Notes: generated by a model from the letters alone, not told the origin. A stretch of 64,000 nucleotides of DNA from an uncultured Lachnospiraceae bacterium (GCA_910589265.1 CAJUTQ010000013.1:1-64000); one strand, 5' to 3'; positions 36,705-45,704 are shown, counted from the stretch's first letter. Translations and numbers: made by a program.

Positions 36705-36835
36705 TTCTAGAACAAAGTGGGCAAGCCCATATCAGCTCCCCATCCCCTCACTCTTTAGGGAGATGAACACTTTGCTGCGCCCAGTGCGGTTGCCTTAGGG
36801 ACATAATACCTTCCCCAGGAGTGCTCATCCTATTT
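36705..36835. ncRNA. GC-rich intergenic segment, candidate structured RNA
   Basis: The ~720-bp gap between ibrA and tRNA-Leu contains ~130 bp that is clearly richer in G+C than its AT-rich flanks and has self-complementarity. On the minus strand GATGAGCACT (near 36832) pairs with AGTGTTCATC (near 36770). CTCCC/GGGAG and CAAAGTG/CACTTTG arms are also present. No open frame explains it. I could not match it by eye to 6S, SRP, tmRNA, RNase P or a common riboswitch. Orientation is unknown. The rest of 36383-36704 shows nothing definite. Confidence 0.4.
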
Positions 36836-36915
36836 TTCTATCATAGAAAAATCGTATACTTTATTACTTCACAGTAACAATGTCTTTCCTAGGAATTTCC
36901 TATGATAGGAAAAAT

Positions 36916-36945
36916 AAAAAGATACTTGTAATCAAGTATCTTTTT
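36916..36945 (-). terminator. Terminator downstream of tRNA-Leu
   Basis: Perfect 13-bp hairpin (AAAAAGATACTTG / CAAGTATCTTTTT) with a 4-nt loop. T-runs on both strands make it bidirectional. Confidence 0.85.
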
Positions 36946-36963
36946 ATTTTAAGTTTTTAACAT

Positions 36964-37046
36964 GCAGGAAAAGAGACTTGAACTCTCATGGTATTGCTAC
37001 CACACGGACCTGAACCGTGCGCGTCTGCCAATTCCGCCATTCCTGC
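36964..37046 (-). tRNA. tRNA-Leu (anticodon CAG)
   Basis: An 83-nt cloverleaf on the minus strand: acceptor GCAGGAA/TTCCTGC, D-arm TGGCAGAC, anticodon stem CACGG/CCGTG with loop TTCAGGT (anticodon CAG), a long variable arm typical of class II tRNAs, and T-arm with GTTCAAGTC. The 3' CCA is not encoded. Confidence 0.93.
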
Positions 37047-37104
37047 TTACTTTGTATGTTTTGTTCACGAGTGATATTCTAACTTATTTTTTCTTATATG
37101 TCAA

Positions 37105-38001
37105 CTAAATTATGGATTTTTTCCTGTCAGGTATTTGTGCTAAAATGATTCCGGCCATCATAAGGGCACATCCAACTCCCTCCTTCCAGCTTAACACTTG
37201 TCCTAAAATAAGAAATCCAGCCAAAAGGGACACTGGAGATTCCAAACTAAGTATCATGGAAGCCACAGTTGGATCCACATCCTTTTGTCCTATAATCTGT
37301 AATGTATAGGCCACTCCACAAGATAAAACTCCTGCATATAAAATAGGTATTCTAGCTAATAAAACTTCATTTATATTAACCTTTTCAAAAAAAATCATGC
37401 AAAAGCTTGATAATATCCCACATACAAAAAATTGAATGCAAGACATAAACACTCCATTGACTTTTGGTGAAAAGTAATCAATAACAAGTATATGAATGGA
37501 AAAAAGAAATGCACTGAATAAAATCAGCAGATCTCCTTCTCCTACTGTAAATCTCTCTTTCATACATAAAAGATACAAACCACTTACAGCCAAAAGAACA
37601 CTAATCCATATGTTAACTCCTACCTTCTTTTTCATAAAAATGCCAAGTATGGGCACGATTAATATATACATGGCCGTAATAAATCCTGCCTTTCCAACGG
37701 TTGTATACTTAAGCCCTACTTGCTGCAAACTGCTAGCGCAAAATAAAATTCCACCACATAGACATCCTCCCAATAGAAAATTTTTTCTATCTGTCCTTTC
37801 TCTGTTTTTCTTAGTAACATTTAAAAACAAAATGCAAGGCAGGAGAACCACTCCCCCAATGAAAGAACGCACAGCATTAAATGTAAAAGGTCCCACATAT
37901 TCATTTCCTACACTTTGAGCTGCGAAAGCAAACCCCCATATAGCAGCAGTGAGAAAAAGAAAAAAACTGCTTTTCCATATTTTTAAGTTCGTCATATCCA
38001 T
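37105..38001 (-). CDS. EamA/DMT-superfamily transporter
   Basis: About 298 aa with ten predicted membrane helices arranged as two five-helix EamA repeats. The first starts LFLTAAIWGFAFAAQSVGNEYVGPFTFNAVR; the second includes ILYAGVLSCGVAYTLQIIGQKDVDPTVASMILSLESP and ends with GCALMMAGIILAQ. Drug/metabolite exporters of this family move amino acids, nucleobases or drugs; the substrate cannot be read from the sequence. The start is uncertain (Met at 38001 or two codons later; the open frame extends to 38049). Confidence 0.85.
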   Translation of the reverse strand: MDMTNLKIWKSSFFLFLTAAIWGFAFAAQSVGNEYVGPFTFNAVRSFIGGVVLLPCILFLNVTKKNRERTDRKNFLLGGCLCGGILFCASSLQQVGLKYTTVGKAGFITAMYILIVPILGIFMKKKVGVNIWISVLLAVSGLYLLCMKERFTVGEGDLLILFSAFLFSIHILVIDYFSPKVNGVFMSCIQFFVCGILSSFCMIFFEKVNINEVLLARIPILYAGVLSCGVAYTLQIIGQKDVDPTVASMILSLESPVSLLAGFLILGQVLSWKEGVGCALMMAGIILAQIPDRKKSII

Positions 38002-38057
38002 CCCTAATATTTTTGCCCGTTTCCTTTCCTTCCCCTTCTTACGTCTCAAAAAGGGAA

Positions 38058-38099
38058 TAAAGACTTTTCAAAGCCAACTGCTTTAAAAAGTCTTTTTTC
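38058..38099 (-). terminator. Terminator downstream of tRNA-Thr
   Basis: AAAGACTTTT pairs with AAAAAGTCTTT around a 16-nt loop, with T-tracts on both sides. It lies just after the tRNA on the minus strand. Confidence 0.7.
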
Positions 38100-38104
38100 T
38101 CTAA

Positions 38105-38176
38105 GCTGTCTAGGGGACTTGAACCCCCGACCTCCGCCTTACCAAGGCGACGCTCTACCGACTGAGCCAAGACAGC
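38105..38176 (-). tRNA. tRNA-Thr (anticodon GGT)
   Basis: A 72-nt cloverleaf on the minus strand: acceptor GCTGTCT/AGACAGC, D-arm GCTCAGTCGGTAGAGC, anticodon loop TTGGTAA (anticodon GGT), T-arm GGGGGTTCAAGTCCCC. CCA is not encoded. Confidence 0.93.
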
Positions 38177-38280
38177 ACCTATATTTGTCTATTCACTGTG
38201 TGCTAGTTTACCACATTTTTTCTCTATTTGTCAATGAATTTTTCTTTTCTTATCTAAAAGCATCATGGATACAGCATACA

Positions 38281-38319
38281 AAAAGTGGATAATCCATTTT
38301 TGCTTGTCTTATCCACTTC
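38281..38319 (-). terminator. Terminator overlapping the end of sigH
   Basis: Minus-strand AAGTGGATAA (38319-38310) pairs with TTATCCACTT (38293-38284), followed by TTT. The left arm includes the last codons and stop of sigH. Confidence 0.7.
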
Positions 38320-38935
38320 TATAAAGAGCTTTTTTTAATTTTGATTTCAGTCTTTGTAATGCATTGTCCGTTGATCTTTGATCCCTTCCTAGCACTCTTG
38401 CAATTTGAGAATAGCTCATACCAGTAATATACAAATCCAGTACTTGTTTTTCAAAAATACTTAATTCTTTTTCTATAAGCTGCTCTAAAATCTTTACATT
38501 TTCTTTGTCAATGAGGGCATTTTCTGGATTATTCTCTGATAGAGCAGGAAGGACATTCACTAAGGCCAGATCCTCACCCTCTCCTTTTTCCTCTTTCCAA
38601 TTTCCATAAAGAGATACATAATAGTTTAAAGGAGCATGTTTTTTTCGATTTGACGCTTGAACAGCTGTATACATTTGTCTGGAAATACATAGATCTGCAA
38701 ATGTAAAAAAACTGGCATCCCGTCCACTGTCATAATCTCGGATAGCCTTAAAAAGTCCGATCATTCCTTCTTGGATTAAATCTTCTGCATCTGCCCCTAA
38801 AATATGCATGGATCTTCCTTTATTTTTTACTAAGTCTTTATACTTTTCCATAATAAAGTCAATAATATGTTCCTCACCATCCCGCAGTCTTACGATCAGC
38901 TCTTCATCTGGTATATTTTCATAATCTTTTTTCAT
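38309..38935 (-). CDS. sigH: RNA polymerase sporulation sigma factor SigH
   Basis: 208-aa sigma-70 family protein of the Sigma-H/Spo0H group that starts the sporulation and transition-phase programme. Region 2 is AEDLIQEGMIGLFKAIRDYDSGRDASFFTFADLCISRQM (~45-95). Region 4 is LSIFEKQVLDLYITGMSYSQIARVLGRDQRSTDNALQRLKSKLK (~150-200). The genomic position, at the end of cysE-cysS-mrnC-rlmB, is the conserved Firmicute location. Its start overlaps the rlmB stop by four bases (ATGA). Confidence 0.95.
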   Translation of the reverse strand: MKKDYENIPDEELIVRLRDGEEHIIDFIMEKYKDLVKNKGRSMHILGADAEDLIQEGMIGLFKAIRDYDSGRDASFFTFADLCISRQMYTAVQASNRKKHAPLNYYVSLYGNWKEEKGEGEDLALVNVLPALSENNPENALIDKENVKILEQLIEKELSIFEKQVLDLYITGMSYSQIARVLGRDQRSTDNALQRLKSKLKKALYRSG

Positions 38936-39672
38936 CCCATCCTCTGCCTTACAATTTCAAAAGCAAGCACTCCCGCTGCCACAGACGCATTTAATGAATC
39001 AATATTTCCTTTTGTAGGTATTGTTGCAATATAATCACATCTTTCTTTTACTAACCGGCTTACCCCTTTTCCTTCGCTGCCAATGACAAGCCCTATAGGA
39101 CCTTTTAAATTCAAAGAATACATGACTTCTCCATCCATATCTCCACATACAAACCACATACCCTGTTTTTTCAGTTCCTCCATTGTTTTCCCTAAGTTTG
39201 TCACTTTTGCTACTTTTGTATAATTCAGCGCTCCTGCAGATATACGGGCTACGGCTCCTGTCAGTCCCACTGCCCTGTTTTTTGGAATAATTACTCCATG
39301 AGCTCCTGACAAATGACAAGTGCGGATAACTGCCCCCAAATTATGGGGATCTTCTATCTTATCTAAGAGAATAAGAAAAGGATCTTCTCCTTTTTTTCTG
39401 GCATCTTCTAACATATCATCCACTTCTGCATACTCATACGCCGAGGTATAAGCAATGACTCCTTGATGCCGTTCTGTCTCACTCATTTGATCAAGACGTT
39501 CTTTTGACACAAACTTTATCATTGTCTTTTGTTTCCTTGCTTCCCTTATAATCGTTTGCAAAGGCCCATCCTGACATTTGTCAAGCAAAAATACCTTATC
39601 CATTGTTTTTCCTGATCGAAATGCCTCTATCACTGCATTCCTACCTTCAATTGTAAATTCTTTATATCCCAT
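38932..39672 (-). CDS. rlmB: 23S rRNA (guanosine-2'-O-)-methyltransferase RlmB
   Basis: 246-aa SPOUT (TrmH/SpoU) methyltransferase. An N-terminal substrate-binding domain (IEGRNAVIEAFRSGKTMDKVFL) precedes the knotted domain with motif 1 LLDKIEDPHNLGAVIRTC, motif 2 VIGSEGKGVSRLV and motif 3 IDSLNASVAAGVLAFE. It methylates the 2'-hydroxyl of a guanosine in the peptidyl-transferase loop of 23S rRNA. Lies between mrnC and sigH. Confidence 0.94.
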   Translation of the reverse strand: MGYKEFTIEGRNAVIEAFRSGKTMDKVFLLDKCQDGPLQTIIREARKQKTMIKFVSKERLDQMSETERHQGVIAYTSAYEYAEVDDMLEDARKKGEDPFLILLDKIEDPHNLGAVIRTCHLSGAHGVIIPKNRAVGLTGAVARISAGALNYTKVAKVTNLGKTMEELKKQGMWFVCGDMDGEVMYSLNLKGPIGLVIGSEGKGVSRLVKERCDYIATIPTKGNIDSLNASVAAGVLAFEIVRQRMG

Positions 39673-39678
39673 TTTAAA

Positions 39679-40146
39679 TCAGTACCTTTCTCCTTTATCT
39701 TCCATCTTTACTGGAGATATATTTAGACGCTCCATCCCTTCCTTAACGAGAAAAATAGCTCTCTCTAACTGATTATCCAGATATAGCTTTCCAATGAGCG
39801 CCTCAAAGCCTGTAGCCTTATGGTAGTCTAACCGTGTAGCATTTTTTGCGATTCTATAAATTTTTGCATTTTTTCCTCTTTTATATACTGCCTGCTCCTC
39901 TTCCTCCAAGTCGTCCCAAAGTATATCTGCCATATCAGCCTGGGTTTTTGCCCTTACCAGCTCTGACACATTCTCATGTAAATGATTCACTGACTGGTTT
40001 GCCCTCTCCACAATAATTGTTTTAATAATTAAGTCAAAAACACTGTCTCCAATGAAAGCTAATGTTAAAGGCGAATAGCCTTTCGTATTTGCTTCCCTCA
40101 TTTGAAACTTTTTCACAATATAACTGGCTAGTCTATTCTCTTCCAT
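39679..40146 (-). CDS. mrnC: Mini-ribonuclease III
   Basis: 155-aa protein consisting of an RNase III catalytic domain without a dsRNA-binding domain. It has PLTLAFIGDSVFDLIIKT (catalytic Asp region) and ATGFEALIGKLYLDNQ (second acidic patch). Mini-III trims 23S rRNA ends in Firmicutes. It overlaps the end of cysS by 19 bp and is followed seven bases later by rlmB. Confidence 0.94.
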   Translation of the reverse strand: MEENRLASYIVKKFQMREANTKGYSPLTLAFIGDSVFDLIIKTIIVERANQSVNHLHENVSELVRAKTQADMADILWDDLEEEEQAVYKRGKNAKIYRIAKNATRLDYHKATGFEALIGKLYLDNQLERAIFLVKEGMERLNISPVKMEDKGERY

Positions 40147-41537
40147 TTTACTCCTTCTCGGGTATCTTCTAATAGGATTCCTTTTTTACTTAACTCTTCC
40201 CTGATTTCATCTGCCCGTTGAAAATTCTTTTCCTTTCTTGCCACCTGTCTCTCGTTTATTAAATCTTCAATATCTTGATCTAAAAGTTCCTTTTCTCTCT
40301 TAGTAATAATTCCTAAGATCTGAGTTAATTCTTCCATTTCATTTACCAATTCATCTATATATTGCCTGGAATTTTCTTTTGAGGTATGAATGTTTATAAA
40401 CTTTACCAGTTCAAAAATAACAGACACTGCATCTGCAGTATTAAAATCGTCATCCATAGCTTCCTCAAACTTAAGCCGAAATCTTTTTACCTCATCCATA
40501 AGTTTTTTCTCATCTTCTGACATTTCCCATTTCACTGTTATTTCTGATAGATAACGGAGATTTTCAACAGATGAAACAATTCTTGACAATCCATTTTTTG
40601 CTGCTTCCATTAAGTCTTCACTAAAATTTAAAGGACTTCTATAATGGGCGCTTAACATGAAAAAGCGAAGAACCTGGGGATCATATTTCTGATTAACATC
40701 TCTCACTGTAAAAAAGTTCCCAAGAGACTTACTCATCTTTTTATTATCAATATTTAAAAACCCATTGTGCATCCAGTATTTTGCAAATGTTTTTCCATTT
40801 GCCCCTTCGCTCTGAGCAATTTCATTTTCATGATGTGGAAAAATCAAATCCTCTCCTCCAGCATGAATATCAATTTCTTCCCCCAAATATTTTCTGGACA
40901 TAGCAGAGCATTCAATATGCCATCCTGGTCTTCCGTCACACCAGGGAGAATGCCAAAATGGCTCTCCCTCTTTTTTGGGCTTCCAAAGTACAAAATCAAA
41001 AGAGTCTTCCTTATCATCTCCTGTCACTTTCATCTCTCTATGTCCTGCTTCTAAGTCATCTAATTTTTTATGGGAAAGCTTTCCATAATCCTGAAATTTT
41101 TTCACTCGAAAATAGACCGTTCCATCTTGCGCTTTATAAGCATAATCTTTATCCATTAAATCCTGAATGATAGCTAACATGCTGTCAATTTCCTCTGTTG
41201 CCTTTGGATGTACGGTTGCTTCCTTTATATTAAGAGAAGCCATATCTTTTTTACACTCTAAAATATACCTTTCCGAAATAGTAGAAGCATCTATTCCCTC
41301 TTCCTTTGCTGCCTTAATAATTTTATCGTCTACATCTGTAAAATTAGAAACATAATTTACTTCTAATCCCTTATATTCCATATATCTTCTGATTGTATCA
41401 AACACAATCATTGGTCTTGCATTTCCAATATGAATGAGGTTATAAACGGTTGGACCACATACATACATTTTTACTTTTCCTTTTTCCAAAGGGACAAACT
41501 CTTCTTTTTTCTTTGTTAGTGTATTATATATTTTCAT
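40128..41537 (-). CDS. cysS: Cysteinyl-tRNA synthetase
   Basis: 469-aa class I synthetase. HIGH signature is YNLIHIGNARPM (~30-41), KMSKS is KKMSKSLGNFF, and zinc ligands are CGPTVYN (Cys28 region), WHIECSAM, and the His/Glu in HHENEIAQSEG. Standard length with a C-terminal helical anticodon-recognition part. Start overlaps the cysE stop (ATGA). Placed with cysE behind a cysteine T-box, so synthesis and charging of cysteine are co-regulated. Confidence 0.96.
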   Translation of the reverse strand: MKIYNTLTKKKEEFVPLEKGKVKMYVCGPTVYNLIHIGNARPMIVFDTIRRYMEYKGLEVNYVSNFTDVDDKIIKAAKEEGIDASTISERYILECKKDMASLNIKEATVHPKATEEIDSMLAIIQDLMDKDYAYKAQDGTVYFRVKKFQDYGKLSHKKLDDLEAGHREMKVTGDDKEDSFDFVLWKPKKEGEPFWHSPWCDGRPGWHIECSAMSRKYLGEEIDIHAGGEDLIFPHHENEIAQSEGANGKTFAKYWMHNGFLNIDNKKMSKSLGNFFTVRDVNQKYDPQVLRFFMLSAHYRSPLNFSEDLMEAAKNGLSRIVSSVENLRYLSEITVKWEMSEDEKKLMDEVKRFRLKFEEAMDDDFNTADAVSVIFELVKFINIHTSKENSRQYIDELVNEMEELTQILGIITKREKELLDQDIEDLINERQVARKEKNFQRADEIREELSKKGILLEDTREGVKWKRID

Positions 41538-42250
41538 GCCTTGTTCTCCTCTTTTCTTTTTTCCTCTTTTCTTTTTTCCTTTTTTCTTATCCTTTTTACT
41601 TCTACTTCCAAATCAATAAGACGATTTGTTAAAGCACTGTTTGCCTGCTGCAAGGAAGCAATGTCTTCTTTTACAGGATCTGGCAAATCCGTGTGATCCA
41701 TATCCTCCCTTGGCATACAACTTTTTGTTCGCTTTACTATCCTGCCTGGAACACCTACAACCGTTGAATTAGGGGGAACTTCATGAAGGACTACACTTCC
41801 TGCCCCTATTTTAGAATTCTCCCCTACTGTAAAAGAGCCAAGCACTTTAGCGCCTGCACTTATCATTACATTGTCTTCAATAGTAGGATGCCTTTTTCCA
41901 TGTTCCTTTCCAGTCCCTCCCAAAGTCACTCCTTGATAAAGCGTCACATTGTTTCCAATGACTGTCGTTTCTCCAATAATAACCCCATTCCCATGGTCAA
42001 TGAAAAACCCTTTTCCAATTCTTGCTCCAGGATGGATCTCAATTCCTGTTTTTCTCGCTGCCCTCTGAGACACCCACCGGGCTAGAAAATAGTACTTGTT
42101 TTTATACAATTTGTGGGCGATACGATATCCTAACATGACCTTAAAACTAGGGTATAAAAAAACTTCAAGGGAGGAATGAATAGCGGGATCTCTTTCCTTT
42201 ATTACTTTAATTTCTTCTCTAATATGCTGAAGCATTCCCATGAACATCAA
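41534..42250 (-). CDS. cysE: Serine O-acetyltransferase
   Basis: 238-aa left-handed beta-helix (hexapeptide repeat) enzyme making O-acetylserine for cysteine synthesis. N-terminal helices are followed by hexapeptide turns: GIEIHPGARIGKGFFIDHGNGVIIGETTVIGNNVTLYQGVTLGG, then KVLGSFTVGENSKIGAGSVVLHEVPPNSTVVGVPGR. The length and short N-terminal domain match the EpsC/Bacillus type. The last ~25 residues form a highly charged Lys/Glu helix (RKKEKRKEEKRKEEN) with matching simple repeats in the DNA. First gene after the T-box leader. Confidence 0.94.
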   Translation of the reverse strand: MMFMGMLQHIREEIKVIKERDPAIHSSLEVFLYPSFKVMLGYRIAHKLYKNKYYFLARWVSQRAARKTGIEIHPGARIGKGFFIDHGNGVIIGETTVIGNNVTLYQGVTLGGTGKEHGKRHPTIEDNVMISAGAKVLGSFTVGENSKIGAGSVVLHEVPPNSTVVGVPGRIVKRTKSCMPREDMDHTDLPDPVKEDIASLQQANSALTNRLIDLEVEVKRIRKKEKRKEEKRKEENKA

Positions 42251-42293
42251 CTCCTAAACAACAAAAGAATTTACTTACCTAAAATATTCATAC

Positions 42294-42622
42294 AAAAAAC
42301 TCCGTCTCTATAAAGAGACGAAGTTTTCCGCGGTTCCACTCTTATTAAAGACAAATGTTTATCTAGAATAACCACCTGTCTTTCCCTTACACACTTAACG
42401 CATGTCTACGTACCGAGCTACTCCTATAGAATCCTGTTAATATGAAAAATTTCTATCCTGCTCTTAACAAAATTTTAAAATCTATTCACCCAGCCAGCTT
42501 GCGGACGCACTTCCATTTTTCTTGTATAAAGGCTGCTTTCAGCCAAAGACAACCTCTCTCTTTTATACTGGAATAAATGTACTCTTTCCGGTCTTTGCCT
42601 TTTTCTATTCTACTCTATTATA
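42294..42622 (-). promoter_or_regulatory. Cysteine T-box leader of the cysE-cysS operon with promoter and terminator
   Basis: Minus-strand leader. TATAAT at 42622-42617 serves as -10, then Stem I, then the T-box sequence AGAGTGGAACCGCGG (42342-42328), then a strong terminator hairpin (CTTCGTCTC / GAGACGGAG plus T's, 42327-42294). A TGC (cysteine codon) lies at 42509-42507 on the 3' side of Stem I and is the likely specifier. Uncharged tRNA-Cys would stabilise the antiterminator and allow transcription of cysE, cysS and genes beyond. Confidence 0.9.
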
Positions 42623-42682
42623 TAATAACCATTTATGTTATCATATATAGTCTATGCAATGGATTCCCTTTTGTCAATATCT

Positions 42683-43828
42683 CTAAACGATTTCATTCAT
42701 AAAAATAGGAGAAAGAAGGCAGATTTCTTCAAGCATTTTACTAGTTTTTTCAGAAATTTCTCCTCTTTTCATCCAATGAGATACTGACTTATAGCCAAAG
42801 ATAAATTGCCCCAGCTCTCCTATAGATACTGTCCAGTCAGGGTTACCTTCTTCAAAAAGTTCTGCCGCTTGAATGGCTCCTCCCCCTAATTTTTTAAAGA
42901 AACTGCCCTTTCTTCCTACTTCCCATAAAAATAATCCATTATTTTCTTTTATTACAGAATCCTTTATATAGATTTTTAAAGAAAATGGTGTCTTAGCCCT
43001 AATAAAAGGCGCTATTTTATTTATATTTAAGATTCTTGCCATTATTAATGGCTTTGTTTTGTTTTTTTGTAGTCCCATTTGGGAAAGAGAAATATCTTTC
43101 TTTAGTACCTCCTGGATTTCTATTTTATTTCCATCCTGTCCAAAAGCATAATAAGATTTGATCTCTTTGTCCTCCCTGAAAATGGATATTCCTCCATCCT
43201 GGGCTTTTAGTTCTTTTATCCACCTTTTATAATAATCTTCATTGCGACTTGCATACATAGTGTATCTCTGCTTCAATATCTCTGCTGCAAAATCCGCCAA
43301 TTCCCCTGCCTTATTTATATCTGCCAGCTCATACTCCTCCCCTTGATATACGTTTAAAGCCATACCGTTCATCTCATTTTTCAAACTTTGGAACGTAGGC
43401 ATAACAAGGCATGTATATTCTTCTTTATCATATATATAACGAAAGTCATAGGGAAGGTAAATTTCTTCTCTGGCAGGCATTAAAAAAGTAAAGGGGATAC
43501 CTTCCTCTTTCATAGAATTTAAAGCCTTTTGCAAGAGTCTATCCATATATCCTCTTTTACGGTACTCCTCTTTCGTAGAGACGCCCACAATATAATATAT
43601 CCTTGTCTCTTTATCTTTCACAAATGGTGTAATTTGGAATAGATATGGATTTAGGTGAACCATCGAATATATCTCTTGTCTTTCCTCCAACACCCAAATG
43701 CAATTATCCCTACATTTTTCCTTATAATAATAGTCTACAAACTTCCTGCTGTCTTCTGGAAATGCATGTTCCCATAATTTCCTTGTTTTATTTTTTTCTT
43801 CTTTTTCCTTTAATTTTCGTATTAGCAT
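42683..43828 (-). CDS. GNAT-family N-acetyltransferase (Eis-like architecture)
   Basis: 381 aa. The N-terminal GNAT domain (~1-150) has acetyl-CoA binding VSTKEEYRKRGYMDRLLQKALN (V..xxxRxxG). A second GNAT-like part follows, and a C-terminal SCP2-like domain (~290-375, PFSLKIYIKDSVI...ELGQFIFGYKSV). This three-part plan is that of Eis-type acetyltransferases, some of which acetylate aminoglycosides or peptides. The substrate here is unknown. It lies six bases after ispF. Confidence 0.82.
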   Translation of the reverse strand: MLIRKLKEKEEKNKTRKLWEHAFPEDSRKFVDYYYKEKCRDNCIWVLEERQEIYSMVHLNPYLFQITPFVKDKETRIYYIVGVSTKEEYRKRGYMDRLLQKALNSMKEEGIPFTFLMPAREEIYLPYDFRYIYDKEEYTCLVMPTFQSLKNEMNGMALNVYQGEEYELADINKAGELADFAAEILKQRYTMYASRNEDYYKRWIKELKAQDGGISIFREDKEIKSYYAFGQDGNKIEIQEVLKKDISLSQMGLQKNKTKPLIMARILNINKIAPFIRAKTPFSLKIYIKDSVIKENNGLFLWEVGRKGSFFKKLGGGAIQAAELFEEGNPDWTVSIGELGQFIFGYKSVSHWMKRGEISEKTSKMLEEICLLSPIFMNEIV

Positions 43829-43833
43829 TTCTC

Positions 43834-44370
43834 TTATCGCCTACTACATCCTTTGCAATTGTCACAACGCTCTATAAGAATATCCTCTTTATAATTCCTA
43901 GGAGTTGTTAGAAGGCAAATGGACTGGGCAGATATTCCCTCCCCCTTACCTGTAAAACCTAATCCTTCCTCTGTCGTTGCTTTGATATTTACCTGACCTC
44001 TCCTTATGTTCAATGCATTTGCCACATTCCCAGCCATTTCCTCTCTATAAATCAATAGCTTTGGCCTCTGAGCAATGATCGTCGCATCAATGTTCACAAT
44101 ATAATAATGGTTATCTAGCAAGAGTTCCCCTACTCTTTCTAAAAGCACAATGCTGGAAATCCCCTTATACTGAATGTCTGTATCAGGAAAATGTTGTCCA
44201 ATATCCCCCAAAGACGCAGCGCCAAGCAATGCATCCATAATAGAATGAATTAAAACATCTGCATCCGAGTGTCCAAGCAAGCCCTTATCATAGGGAATCT
44301 CAACACCTCCTAAAATCAACTTTCTTCCTTCCACTAATCTATGGACGTCATATCCCATTCCAATTCTCAT
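43834..44370 (-). CDS. ispF: 2-C-methyl-D-erythritol 2,4-cyclodiphosphate synthase with Cys-rich tail
   Basis: 178-aa MEP-pathway enzyme. Zinc ligands D8, H10 and H42 are in GYDVHR and LLGHSDADVL. The catalytic tail region IKATTEEGLGFTGKGEGISAQS is intact. The family is usually ~157 aa; here ~20 extra residues end in IERCDNCKGCSRR, adding three cysteines spaced CxxCxxC. That extension could bind metal or simply be drift. Other MEP genes in the window are dxs and ispA, far away. Confidence 0.94.
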   Translation of the reverse strand: MRIGMGYDVHRLVEGRKLILGGVEIPYDKGLLGHSDADVLIHSIMDALLGAASLGDIGQHFPDTDIQYKGISSIVLLERVGELLLDNHYYIVNIDATIIAQRPKLLIYREEMAGNVANALNIRRGQVNIKATTEEGLGFTGKGEGISAQSICLLTTPRNYKEDILIERCDNCKGCSRR

Positions 44371-44412
44371 AGAAACTCTCCCCTGCCCCTAGTATTGGCA
44401 TACAAATGAACT

Positions 44413-45333
44413 TTAGCCAATGATTGATTTTATATCTTCCCTCATGTCAATAACTGCTTGCCTAGAGGCATCTTCAAAATTATGTTCTCCAAAGCAACTA
44501 TATTTTTCTTGTTGATATGCTCCAATGATCCCTCTTGACGAGTTTATAATAGCGCCTAAGCCATCTCTGTCAAAAAATGGGGCAAGATCTTTTCCTCTTG
44601 CTCCTTGTGCCCCATAACCTGGGACAAGAAGATATGCTTTTGGCATAATACTTCTAAGCACCCTTCCCATTTCTGGATACGTTGCGCCCACTACTGCTCC
44701 TATATAACTATAAGAATTGCTCATGTAGTAATCTCCCCACTTTGCAACCTCCTCGCCTACCTTTTCATACAAAGGCTTTCCTTCTATGATCTGATCCTGA
44801 AAATCTCCACTGCTGGGATTAGACGTCTTAACCAAAACAAAGATTCCCTTTTTTTCTTCTTTACATACATCAATAAAAGGCTTAATTCCATCTATTCCAA
44901 AATAAGGATTTACTGTGGCAAAATCTTCATGAAATACAAAAAGTCTTTTACTTCCTATTTGTACTTTTCCAAGATGCGCTACTGCATAAGCCGCTGATGT
45001 GGAACCAATATCTCCTCTTTTTACATCTCCAATGACAACCAATCCTTTTTCTTTGGAATAATCAACTGTCTGTTGAAAAGCATAGAGTCCAGGTAATCCA
45101 AACTGTTCATACATGGCAATTTGGAGCTTCACAGCTGGAATTAAATCATAAATAGCATCAATTATTTTTTTATTGTATTGCCAAACAATCTCTCCAGCTC
45201 CCTTTAAGGTCTCTCCATATTCCTCAAAAACAGACTCTTTCAAAAAGGAAGGAATAAATGAAAGCATAGGATCTAAACCCACAACAATGGGAGCGCCTGT
45301 TTTTTTTATATTACTGATCAATTTTTCTATCAT
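44413..45333 (-). CDS. pyrF: Orotidine 5'-phosphate decarboxylase (type 2)
   Basis: 306-aa enzyme for the last step of UMP synthesis. Active-site block is VIGDVKRGDIGSTSAAYA (Lys and Asp of the catalytic tetrad), with GLDPM at the start, VKTSNPSSGDFQ and a C-terminal PGYGAQGA phosphate-binding loop. The length is that of the long PyrF group 2. It is monocistronic here, away from other pyr genes, with its own promoter. Confidence 0.95.
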   Translation of the reverse strand: MIEKLISNIKKTGAPIVVGLDPMLSFIPSFLKESVFEEYGETLKGAGEIVWQYNKKIIDAIYDLIPAVKLQIAMYEQFGLPGLYAFQQTVDYSKEKGLVVIGDVKRGDIGSTSAAYAVAHLGKVQIGSKRLFVFHEDFATVNPYFGIDGIKPFIDVCKEEKKGIFVLVKTSNPSSGDFQDQIIEGKPLYEKVGEEVAKWGDYYMSNSYSYIGAVVGATYPEMGRVLRSIMPKAYLLVPGYGAQGARGKDLAPFFDRDGLGAIINSSRGIIGAYQQEKYSCFGEHNFEDASRQAVIDMREDIKSIIG

Positions 45334-45383
45334 AATGCTTTTTTTCTCCTTATATTTTCCTTGGTGTCCGTCCAGTTTTAAAC

Positions 45384-45412
45384 ATTATAGCAACCTATCT
45401 AATATTGCGCAA
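45384..45412 (-). promoter_or_regulatory. pyrF promoter
   Basis: Minus-strand TTGCGC (45412-45407), 17-bp spacer, TATAAT (45389-45384), ~50 bp before the start codon. Nothing else recognisable lies between here and the terminator near 45.55 kb. Confidence 0.7.
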
Positions 45413-45540
45413 CAACGTTTTGTAGAAAAATCTCTAAGAAAAAAAGAACATGATAGGATCTTCCATTCTCATCATAGACTTTCCATTAAGACACTGCCCT
45501 TCTAGGAAGTCACACTTCTCCTTGTAATATTCTTATTCTA

Positions 45541-45585
45541 AAAAAATAAAAATATCCCCAATAACCAGTCTATTATTGGAGATAA
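45541..45585 (-). terminator. Terminator of the decapeptide-repeat gene
   Basis: Minus-strand ATCTCCAATAA pairs with TTATTGGGGAT around an 8-nt loop, followed by TTTTTATTTTTT. It lies ~120 bp after the stop of the repeat gene. Confidence 0.75.
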
Positions 45586-45704
45586 AAAAATTTTATTTTT
45601 TAGCTTTACTCGTTAACCATTGGAGTACTATATTCTTGCACATACGGCACCTGCTTATCCTAAAACCTCTTTTTTTGGCTGTTCTATTTTCTAAAAAAAA
45701 CTTG

